Of a stretch of 38,779 bases of DNA, positions 8,598-15,832 are shown in pieces; positions within the stretch are counted from its first letter, which is position 1; each line of letters opens with the position of its first letter. Source of the stretch: Desulfosarcinaceae bacterium. Lineage in GTDB: Bacteria > Desulfobacterota > Desulfobacteria > Desulfobacterales > Desulfosarcinaceae. The position numbers and the translations under genes were made by a program. The notes beneath the pieces were generated by a model, which was not told the DNA's origin, did no database searches, and was given only the letters and a program-made list of their open reading frames with translations. The DNA lies in assembly GCA_030066015.1 (NCBI GenBank), contig JASJCL010000042.1:1-38779 (forward strand). The letters run 5' to 3'.

Positions 8598-10155
8598 AGT
8601 GCTGATCCGGATGCTCTCCCGGGGCGAACGCGACCTGCCGCAGGCTGGCGGAAAGCACCTGCCACATCAACCACATGCCCAAGCCGGAGACCAGGGCGTT
8701 GAGCAGGATATAGCGGCCCGGAGAGGTGTCACTGAAGATGGCGAAAAAGGGCAGGGCGGCGTTTGCCCAGAAAAGCAGCAGTTGGGGAAGCACCTTGATC
8801 GCCGCAAGGCGGGAGAGGCGACGGCGGCCCACATTGGTGACCCGATAGGCGGGTTTGCGCCCTTTCGGGTAGAAGAGGGCCCGGACGAAGCTGATGGCGT
8901 AGACCGGGAAGATGCCGAAGAGCATCTGAAATTGCTTGCCCGGGTGGTTTTGATCGAACATGTAGTTGAGGCCGCCCGCCATCATGAGAAAGTAGAATAG
9001 GCGCAGGCAGAAGAACCACAATACGTTGCCGTGTATCACATACTCACCGGTGATATATCCCCACAACGGTATGATGAAGAAGACCGGGAAGACAAAGCCG
9101 GAGCAGAGATAGGCCAGGGGGATGGAGAGATAGCCCATCTTCTGCGGCAGGGTCAGCCCCTTCTTGAAGAGCATATTGTCCCAGATGAAGAGCCGAAAGG
9201 TGTCAAGGGCCCACTGGGAGCGCTGGTGGTAGACCCCGTTGATGTCCCAGGGCGCCAGCCCGCGGGTCAGGGCGTGGGGGTAGTAAAACGATTTCCAGCC
9301 GCGGGCATGTATCTCGTAAGAGGTGGCCAAGTCCTCCACCAGATTCCACTCCACGAATCCGCCGATATCCTCCAGGGCCCGCCGGCGGTAGAGGACACCG
9401 GATCCGCAGGAGACCACCGAATTGCTTTCATCAAAGGCCTTTTGCATGGTGCCGTAAAAGACGTGGTCGCCGTTGTAGAAGGGGTCGCCCATCGGTAGGT
9501 AGAAGTGCTGGGCGGACTGAATGAAGCCCAGTTCTTCGAACTTCATATAACCCACCAGGGCACGAAGGATGTTGGCCTTGGGGGCCTGGTCGGCGTCCAG
9601 CGTCAGCACCAGTTCGCCCGCGCTGTGGCGCAGGCCGAAGTTGAGGTTGCCGGCCTTGGCGTTCTCACGTGTCAGCCCGGCGTCCAGGCGGGAGAGATGT
9701 TGGATGCCGAGACGACCCGCCAGGCGCTTGAGTTCGGGTACGTTGGCGTCGTCCAGCAGATAGATCCGCAGGTCTGCCTGCGGCCAATCGATGGCCGCTG
9801 CTGCGTGCATGCACTTGCCGACGATGTTGACCGGTTCTCCGGCGGTCGTAATGAACACGTCCACGGCGTAGGAGCGGTCCAGGGGTAAACCTTCTAAGGG
9901 TTTGTGGCGCAGTCGGATACTGCGGGCGCCGGTGAGGAGGAACAGGGCCAGGCAGGCCACCTCCGCTGTCAGGAAGAAGGCGCCCATTACAGGCGTCTGG
10001 TGGTTGAGATGCAGGATGACCCACACCAGATAGGCGCAGCCCGAGAGGAGGGTCAGAATGCTGAATGCCTGGGCTTTTCGGACGCGCGGCCGGTCCTCGA
10101 TGGCGAGATAGCGCTTTTCCGTTCGGCGTTTCCGAGATGGCGGGGTCTTCTGCAT
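8590..10155 (-). CDS. Cellulose synthase-like GT2 glycosyltransferase (BcsA-like, no PilZ domain)
   Basis: This processive family-2 glycosyltransferase of about 521 residues has two membrane helices near the start (AFSILTLLSGCAYLVWVILHL and the next), a cytosolic catalytic domain and four to six C-terminal helices. Catalytic motifs in the ATG-start numbering are LLDD (135-136), DADQ (187-189), NLVEDLATSYE (274-275) and QRSQW (311-315). In known cellulose synthases the last motif is QxxRW; here the arginine position is glutamine. The protein ends shortly after the membrane part and has no PilZ domain, so direct c-di-GMP activation as in BcsA is not expected. An upstream GTG at 10260 would add 35 residues, but a candidate operator lies there, so ATG at 10155 is preferred, although its ribosome site is weak. 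The product is probably a beta-linked glucan, given the GH8 neighbour. Confidence 0.87.
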   Translation of the reverse strand: MQKTPPSRKRRTEKRYLAIEDRPRVRKAQAFSILTLLSGCAYLVWVILHLNHQTPVMGAFFLTAEVACLALFLLTGARSIRLRHKPLEGLPLDRSYAVDVFITTAGEPVNIVGKCMHAAAAIDWPQADLRIYLLDDANVPELKRLAGRLGIQHLSRLDAGLTRENAKAGNLNFGLRHSAGELVLTLDADQAPKANILRALVGYMKFEELGFIQSAQHFYLPMGDPFYNGDHVFYGTMQKAFDESNSVVSCGSGVLYRRRALEDIGGFVEWNLVEDLATSYEIHARGWKSFYYPHALTRGLAPWDINGVYHQRSQWALDTFRLFIWDNMLFKKGLTLPQKMGYLSIPLAYLCSGFVFPVFFIIPLWGYITGEYVIHGNVLWFFCLRLFYFLMMAGGLNYMFDQNHPGKQFQMLFGIFPVYAISFVRALFYPKGRKPAYRVTNVGRRRLSRLAAIKVLPQLLLFWANAALPFFAIFSDTSPGRYILLNALVSGLGMWLMWQVLSASLRQVAFAPGEHPDQHYA

Positions 10156-10232
10156 GGCGGTTCTCAGCGTCTCAGCGATGGGGGCCTCCGTTGGGATGGT
10201 GTCAGCGGTTTCCGCCGCGCAAAACGAAACAC

Positions 10233-10249
10233 ATACCACATTGGGGCAC
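10233..10249. promoter_or_regulatory. Candidate operator, imperfect copy of the palindrome at 13064
   Basis: ATACCACATTGGGGCAC matches the perfect palindrome GTACCACATTGTGGTAC upstream of the transporter gene at 14 of 17 positions. It lies 78 bases before the preferred GT2 start, between the transporter and synthase genes, where a second promoter could sit. The regulator is not known. Confidence 0.4.
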
Positions 10250-10337
10250 CGCTCGACCACCTCAATTTAAGCGAATGGACCGGTGGCGATGGCGGGGAGA
10301 TCTCTCGCCCCGCCGTCGGCGCGCGGGGCGTCCCGCG

Positions 10338-12884
10338 TCACTCGAGCCCCTCCTCCGGTGCATCATCGTCTGGCAGCGCCGCTGCGGCGGCCTCGGCCTT
10401 GGCCTGCGCCTTGGCGGCCCGGCGACGACTCTGTTCGGCCGCCGCTGTGGCGGTGGCGATCTCCGCTTCCAGCGCTTTGCGATCCGCTTCGACGAGATCG
10501 CTTTCCGCCAGCCGGGTGGTGAGCGCCGCCACGCGCCGCTTGTCCTGGTCGGCCGCCGCCGCGCGCTCATTGGCGCGCCGGACAAGGGCGTCATAGGTGT
10601 CGCGGGCTTGGGCTGCCGCACCAGCGGTGCCCTCCTCCGGCGCTGCATCCAGATCGATCTCCTCGGCCGCCTTTACCAGCGCCGTGATGGGCAAGTGGGG
10701 CAGCAGACGCTCCAGCGAGCCGCCAAAGGGATCGGTGAGCCGCAGCCCCTGGATGCGGAAGGGCATGAAGACCATGGCGGCATTCTTCGAGGTGTCGCGG
10801 ATGGTCTCGGCATCGGCGCCCTCCACGGTGACGGGCCGGGCATCGATGCGAACCTCCTCCAGCATGTCGGTCAGAGACCGGCGGGCCGCATCGGGCGGAC
10901 CGCTTCGGTCGGCCGCCAGCAGACGGATAGGGGCATCCGACCAACTGTGGTGGCGGGTGAGGAGATAGGCAAACAGCAGCATGAGGCGACTGGAGGCGTC
11001 GGCGTCCCCCCACCACCAGACATCGATTCGCTTGTCGCTCTCGGGCGTTTCCGCCAGCCGCTGCCAGCGGTCCGCATCTCCGCTGAGGATCACCAGATTG
11101 CAGCCCAGGCGAAAGACCGTCCGCAAGTTCTGGGCGTATTTGAGGCTGCCAAGACCCGGTATCCCCCGTCCCAATTGCTCCACCCAGTTCAGACAGATGG
11201 TGTTTGCCGTGAGGGGGCCCAGCCCAAAACTCTGCACGAGGTAGGGCAGGGCCGTGCCGATCTCCGGCGTGCGGATGGCCAGGCTGAAGGTTGGCAGCCC
11301 CAGCGCCTTGACATCGCTGCGCAGCGTCGCCGCGGCGGCATCACGGTCCTTGCGGGCCCGCGCGCCCTCCCCCTCGACGATCTCCACGGCGGCGGTCAAA
11401 CCGCTTTGTCCAGCAATCCAGTGGCAAAACCGCAGCAGCCGCGGGCGCCGATGGCGGTCGTGGGTGAAGGCCAGAATTACCGGCCGCCAATCGCGATCAT
11501 GCTGCGGTTCCGCAGCGGCGGCGATGAGGTGTTCGCGAGCCCGTTGGAGATAGTGGGATCGGCGGCTGTCCGCCCAGCGGGCCGGGCCGGCGGTGCGCAG
11601 AACGTATTGATAGAGGGCCAGGAGGATGGCCATGGCCGCGATCCCGGTGGCCGCATCGATGGCCAGCATGGTGGCCCCGCAGACGAGGAAGCCGGCCAGG
11701 CTGGCGGTGGGGTGGAACCAGCGGAAGCGCGGCCGGAAGGAGGGGCTGGCCGAGCGGACCTCGAAATAGGTGGCGTAATTGAGCAGGCCGTAAGAGATCA
11801 GAAAGAACATGGAAACCACCTGGGCGATGGTGTTGAGCTGACCGAGGCTGATGGTGGTCAGCGCAATGGCGCCCGAGAGGAGGACGCCCCGGCGGGGGTT
11901 GTTGGCGGGGCCGGCGCCCTGGGCAAAGGGGGTCAACCCTTTGAAGATGCGATCGCTGGCCAGGGACTGCAGAATACGCGGCGCCCCCAGAAAGCTGGCC
12001 ATGGCGGAGCTGAGGGTGGCGGCCACCACACCGGCGTCGATCAGGGGCCCCCACAGGGCGACCCGTTTCATGGCCCCGTAGTCGCCGGCCAATTCGGTAT
12101 TGGGCAGCGCTGCGGCAAATACCAGGGCCACGCCGAAATAGACCAGGATGGAGACGGCCACCGCCACAAAGGTGCCCAACGGCAGACTCTTGCCGGGATC
12201 TCTGAGATCCCCCGACATGCTGACACCCTGCGTGAATCCTGTCACCGCCGGGAAGAAGATGGCGAAGAGGACGAAAAAGGCCGGTGCCCCATCGGGCGCG
12301 GACCAGTTGGCGGCCAGGCGGGCGCTATCCCACCGGGGAAGCCCGCCGGCGAAGAAGACGATCAGGGCGCCCGTAAGGATGGCCATCACACCGAACTGGA
12401 AGCGGGTGGCCCAATCTGCGCCCAGCCAGGCGAAGATGAAGAGCAACAGCACTGCCGCCACCGCAATCGTGCGCGGTGCCAGCCAGGCAATGTGGGGCAT
12501 CAGGGCGCTGAGCGCCTCTCCGAATCCGATGGCGTAAAAGCCGATGCTGACGCTCTGGGCCAGAAAGAGCACCAGTCCCAAAGCGCCGCCAAACCCCGGC
12601 CCCAGGGTGCGCGAAATCAGGTAGTAGTCGCCGCCGCCTTTCACCTTGAGATTGGTGGCGATGGCTGCCAGGGAGACACTCGTCAAGATGGAGATCACGT
12701 TGGCCAGGGCGATGATGATCAAGGCGCGGCGCAGACCGGCGGCCCCCACCACATAGCCCAGCCGCAGGAAGAGAATAATCCCCAGAATCGTCAGAATGCT
12801 CGGCGTGAAGACACCGGCAAAGGTGCCCAGGGTTCCCGTTTGGGGGAGCGCGGTATGGGGCGGCTGGGCGGCGCTGTTCGCCAT
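10338..12884 (-). CDS. APC-superfamily transporter, cation-chloride cotransporter (SLC12)-like
   Basis: The 848-residue membrane protein opens with GTLGTFAGVFTPSILTILG and FLRLGYVVGAAG. This is the first-helix signature of the bacterial relatives of Na-K-Cl cotransporters within the amino acid-polyamine-organocation superfamily. About 12 transmembrane helices occupy residues 20-430. A soluble domain (about 440-770) resembles the C-terminal regulatory part of these transporters. The last ~75 residues are an alanine- and arginine-rich helix likely to form a coiled coil (ATRLAESDLVEADRKALEAE). The ATG is preceded by AAGGAGA. The gene is first in the minus-strand series leading to the polysaccharide genes, with 182 nt to the GT2 start. 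Whether it moves ions or amino acids cannot be told; motif similarity favours the SLC12-like branch. Confidence 0.85.
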   Translation of the reverse strand: MANSAAQPPHTALPQTGTLGTFAGVFTPSILTILGIILFLRLGYVVGAAGLRRALIIIALANVISILTSVSLAAIATNLKVKGGGDYYLISRTLGPGFGGALGLVLFLAQSVSIGFYAIGFGEALSALMPHIAWLAPRTIAVAAVLLLFIFAWLGADWATRFQFGVMAILTGALIVFFAGGLPRWDSARLAANWSAPDGAPAFFVLFAIFFPAVTGFTQGVSMSGDLRDPGKSLPLGTFVAVAVSILVYFGVALVFAAALPNTELAGDYGAMKRVALWGPLIDAGVVAATLSSAMASFLGAPRILQSLASDRIFKGLTPFAQGAGPANNPRRGVLLSGAIALTTISLGQLNTIAQVVSMFFLISYGLLNYATYFEVRSASPSFRPRFRWFHPTASLAGFLVCGATMLAIDAATGIAAMAILLALYQYVLRTAGPARWADSRRSHYLQRAREHLIAAAAEPQHDRDWRPVILAFTHDRHRRPRLLRFCHWIAGQSGLTAAVEIVEGEGARARKDRDAAAATLRSDVKALGLPTFSLAIRTPEIGTALPYLVQSFGLGPLTANTICLNWVEQLGRGIPGLGSLKYAQNLRTVFRLGCNLVILSGDADRWQRLAETPESDKRIDVWWWGDADASSRLMLLFAYLLTRHHSWSDAPIRLLAADRSGPPDAARRSLTDMLEEVRIDARPVTVEGADAETIRDTSKNAAMVFMPFRIQGLRLTDPFGGSLERLLPHLPITALVKAAEEIDLDAAPEEGTAGAAAQARDTYDALVRRANERAAAADQDKRRVAALTTRLAESDLVEADRKALEAEIATATAAAEQSRRRAAKAQAKAEAAAAALPDDDAPEEGLE

Positions 12885-13063
12885 GCGGTCTCCTTCGGTA
12901 GTGAATGGCTGGGCGGCACGTCGGTCCGGTGCCGCTCGGCGGGCACCTGCACCAGTTGATGGGACTCGACGGCGCCTGACGCTTCGGCGGGGGCGCGGGC
13001 ATTTCGGCGGCCCCTAATGCAGCGGTCGGCAGCACCCAACTGGGCCAATCGCGGGCCTGGTGG

Positions 13064-13080
13064 GTACCACATTGTGGTAC
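13064..13080. promoter_or_regulatory. Perfect 17-bp palindrome, probable operator
   Basis: GTACCACATTGTGGTAC consists of two 8-base arms around one central T. It lies next to an AT-rich promoter-like stretch between divergent genes. A related copy occurs at 10233-10249. The size and symmetry suit a dimeric helix-turn-helix repressor, but no candidate regulator gene is adjacent. Confidence 0.6.
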
Positions 13081-13095
13081 ACGGTATTTCTAAAA

Positions 13096-13128
13096 ATAAT
13101 AAATAGTTGCAGAGAGGCTGGATTTCAA
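13096..13128 (-). promoter_or_regulatory. Possible sigma70-type promoter for the transporter gene
   Basis: On the minus strand TTGAAA (13128-13123) is followed after 17 bases by TATTTATTAT. TATTTA fits the spacing; TATTAT is nearer consensus but at 21 bases. The palindrome at 13064-13080 would lie just past the transcription start, a typical repressor position. Confidence 0.3.
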
Positions 13129-13212
13129 CTACAAGTGAAGTATCGCCCGATGCTTCCCCGCTGTGCTGGTTCCCCGTTCAGAGACCGCTGCAAACATCCG
13201 CCAAGATCCATC

Positions 13213-13260
13213 GCAAAACGTTATGGGCACCAAGCGTTCCCGTCTGCGGGAGCGTTTTGC
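13213..13260 (+). other. Nested hairpin potential in the kinase leader
   Basis: On the plus strand AAGCGTTCCCG (13232-13242) can pair with CGGGAGCGTTTT (from 13247), including two G-U pairs, to give a terminator-like hairpin with a four-base loop. An upstream GCAAAACG (13213-13220) is an exact complement of CGTTTTGC (13253-13260), so a competing pairing is possible. This looks like an attenuator layout but matches no riboswitch known to me. Confidence 0.3.
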
Positions 13261-13524
13261 CCGGGGCGCTTTTCTGCGCCTGTGACCTCGGAAGCCCGTG
13301 TCGCCGTGGGGACGATCCCCGTCACGTCACGCAGGGGACGGTCGCGGCGCCAGGTGTGGCAACTGGTGCGGCAACGTGGGTGTTAACAGTCTAACGAGAG
13401 ATATACCCTATGCAAGCTGCCGTCAATTTTCAATCCGCTGCGACCACGCACCCCGCCCAGCGGCACCCGCAACGGTGCTGGACCGTTCCGACGCCGGGGT
13501 CTCACGATCTTTGAGGAGATAACC

Positions 13525-15741
13525 ATGGGCGACCCCCCGGGGAGAGATCCTGCCTACCGGCAGCAGGAGAAGATGCCGACGAGACCCGCCGTCACCGATG
13601 GTGAACGGCAACCCGGTCGGATCGATCCCATCGGCAGTGGGATTCTCGACGCCCTCTGCGATCACATCGCCGTGATCGACGCGAACGGCAGGGTTCTGAC
13701 CGTCAATCGGGCTTGGCACGATTTCGCTGTCGCGAATGGCGGCGATCCCGCGGCTGTCGGCGTCGGTGCCAACTACTTCGCGGCCAGCCGCAGTGCGGCG
13801 GGGCGCGATTCGGATCGCCAGCGGGAGGTCCAATCGGCGATCGACGGCATCCAGGCGGTGCTTTCCGGCACCCTGCCGATCTTCGAACAGGAGTACGCCT
13901 GCCACTCGGTGCAGGAGAATCGATGGTTCCTCATGCGGGTGACCCCGCTGCCCCACGCCGGCGGCATGGCCGTTGTCGCCCATATCGACATCACGGCCCG
14001 CAAGGAAACCCAGATGGCGCTGGCGGGACGCGAAAAAGAACTCACCGCCCTGCACCTCATCAGCCGCGCCGTCAATTCACAGCTCTCCTTGGAAGAGGTT
14101 ACCAACGCTATCCTGGACCAGATCTACGCCACGATTCGGCCCGATCTGGCCATGATCTTTCTCCGTCGGGGTGAAGAACTCCATCTGCAAGGGCAGCATT
14201 CCGGCGGCGGCGCTCTCCCCATCGACGGGCCCCATTCCCACCGCGTCGGCGAATGCCTTTGCGGGCTCGCCGTGACACAGGCCGCACCGATCTTCTCGGT
14301 GGACATCCACCGGGACGATCGCTGCACCTGGAAGGAGTGTAAGCAGGCCGGTGTTACCTCCTTTGCCGCCATCCCGCTGATTCACCGGAACGCGGTGATC
14401 GGCACCCTTGGTATCGCCTCCTTGCGCAGGCGCTATTTTCAAGAGCACCATCGTTTTCTGCAGGCCATCGCCAACGATGTCGCCATCTGCCTCAACAATG
14501 CCCTGCTCTATGAAAGAACCAAGGCCTATGCCCAGGATCTGGAAGCCCAGTTGTCCGAGCGCAAGGCGATGGAGAAATTGCTCCAGCAGAGCCAGAAGAT
14601 GGAGGCGCTCGGCACCTTGGCCGGCGGCATCGCCCACGATTTCAACAACATCTTGACGCCCATCATCGGCCTGTCTGAAATGCTGCTCGAGGATCTTGAA
14701 CCCGGAAGCGCCGCCTATGAGAATGTCGCCGAGATCCTCCGGGCCGGCTCCCGCGGCAGCAGTCTGGTGAAACAGATTCTGGTCTTCAGCCGCAAGACCG
14801 AACCCCGTCGGACACCGGTAGATGTTCACCTGATTCTCAAGGAGGTGCTTCGGCTGGCGCGGTCCACGATTCCGGCCAACATCGACATTCGTCAGGAGAT
14901 TGAGGAGGGCTGCGGCCTGGTCATGGCCGACCCGGTTCAGGTGCACCAGGTGGTGATGAATCTGCTGACCAATGCCTACCAGGCCGTCGAGCCGGGCGGG
15001 GGCAACATCATGGTTCGATTGGCGCAAGCGCGACCATCGGACAGCGGTACGGCGGATGGCACCCCACCGGCGGGTCCCGTCGTCGTGCTGGAGGTGGCCG
15101 ACACTGGCCCCGGGATACCGCAGGAGACCCTGGGCAAGATTTTCGAACCCTATTTCACCACCAAGGAGATGGGCAAAGGCACCGGCTTGGGTCTGGCGGT
15201 TGTCTACGGCATTGTCAAGGATATCGGTGGGACGGTGACGGCCACCAGCGAATTGGGACGCGGCACCACCATCACGGTCGCTCTACCCATCACGGTCGAC
15301 GGAAAGCCGGCGGAGGCGGCCATCCCGGTTGCGTCCGGATTGCAGGGAACCGAGCGGGTGCTGGTGGTGGACGACGAGGCGGCTATCGTCGATCTCGTCA
15401 GCCAAATTCTCCTGCGCTTCGGCTATCGGGTGACCACCTGTACCAGCAGCCAGGACGCGCTGGAGAGGTTCACGGCCGATCCCCACGCCTATGATCTCGT
15501 GATCACCGACATGGCCATGCCCAAAATGACGGGCGATGTGCTCGCCCGCAAAGTGCTGGCGATCCGTCCGGATGTGGTCGTCATGATGTGCAGCGGCTTC
15601 AGCGAACGCATCAGCGACGCGCAGGCCCGGGCCATGGGCATGGCCGCCCTCCTAATCAAGCCGGTCACCAAGGATGAACTCCTCTTGGCAGTTCGCGCGG
15701 CGTTGGACGGCCAGCATAGAGACGATCGTTCTGAGGGGTGA
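13525..15741 (+). CDS. Hybrid sensor histidine kinase (PAS-GAF-HisKA-HATPase-REC)
   Basis: The 738-residue protein has no membrane segment and so is probably a cytosolic sensor. Domains in order: PAS-like (about 38-165, VIDANGRVLTVNRAWHDF); GAF (about 175-325); HisKA with phosphoacceptor His371 in GGIAHDFNN; HATPase_c with N479/N483 (NLLTNAYQ), D526 (DTGPGIP) and GKGTGLGLAVV; and a receiver domain with the acidic pair DD616-617 and phosphoacceptor Asp662 (ITDMAMP). The GAF domain holds four cysteines: C244 and C246 (ECLCG) and C267 and C272 (CTWKEC). A fused receiver and no output domain suggest onward phosphotransfer to a separate protein; no such partner is adjacent. GAGGAGATAACC precedes the ATG. 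The signal sensed is unknown. Confidence 0.92.
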   Translation: MGDPPGRDPAYRQQEKMPTRPAVTDGERQPGRIDPIGSGILDALCDHIAVIDANGRVLTVNRAWHDFAVANGGDPAAVGVGANYFAASRSAAGRDSDRQREVQSAIDGIQAVLSGTLPIFEQEYACHSVQENRWFLMRVTPLPHAGGMAVVAHIDITARKETQMALAGREKELTALHLISRAVNSQLSLEEVTNAILDQIYATIRPDLAMIFLRRGEELHLQGQHSGGGALPIDGPHSHRVGECLCGLAVTQAAPIFSVDIHRDDRCTWKECKQAGVTSFAAIPLIHRNAVIGTLGIASLRRRYFQEHHRFLQAIANDVAICLNNALLYERTKAYAQDLEAQLSERKAMEKLLQQSQKMEALGTLAGGIAHDFNNILTPIIGLSEMLLEDLEPGSAAYENVAEILRAGSRGSSLVKQILVFSRKTEPRRTPVDVHLILKEVLRLARSTIPANIDIRQEIEEGCGLVMADPVQVHQVVMNLLTNAYQAVEPGGGNIMVRLAQARPSDSGTADGTPPAGPVVVLEVADTGPGIPQETLGKIFEPYFTTKEMGKGTGLGLAVVYGIVKDIGGTVTATSELGRGTTITVALPITVDGKPAEAAIPVASGLQGTERVLVVDDEAAIVDLVSQILLRFGYRVTTCTSSQDALERFTADPHAYDLVITDMAMPKMTGDVLARKVLAIRPDVVVMMCSGFSERISDAQARAMGMAALLIKPVTKDELLLAVRAALDGQHRDDRSEG

Positions 15742-15769
15742 GGTCGTTCAGGCCCCTCGTCGAGGCACT

Positions 15770-15803
15770 TGGGAACCGCTATCAGCGGGTGTCCCGACGA
15801 ATC
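15770..15803 (+). terminator. Weak possible terminator after the sensor kinase
   Basis: GGGAACCGCT-ATC-AGCGGGTGTCCC can fold into a bulged hairpin. It is followed by a short T-run (CGCTTTTC) after several bases. It lies between two convergent genes, where a terminator is expected, but the hairpin is imperfect. Confidence 0.3.
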
Positions 15804-15832
15804 GCTTTTCATTCTCCCCCTAACGCTGACGG

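Larger units (their letters stand above)
12885..13524. other. Divergent intergenic region between transporter and sensor kinase
   Basis: This 640-base gene-free stretch separates two divergent genes. It holds a perfect 17-bp palindrome (13064-13080), an AT-rich island at 13081-13110 that could be the transporter promoter on the minus strand, and a hairpin-forming stretch at 13213-13260 in what would be the leader of the kinase transcript. Small open frames within it lack ribosome sites and recognisable content. Confidence 0.6.

Noticed and set aside
10156-10260. GTG start at 10260 for the GT2 synthase
   Set aside because: The added 35 residues have no hydrophobic or conserved character, and the stretch contains the operator-like site at 10233-10249; kept only as an alternative.
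10065-12959. A 964-codon plus-strand frame opposite the transporter gene
   Set aside because: It is rich in Gly, Gln, Arg and His and has no domain pattern. The opposite strand encodes a clear membrane transporter with a good ribosome site.
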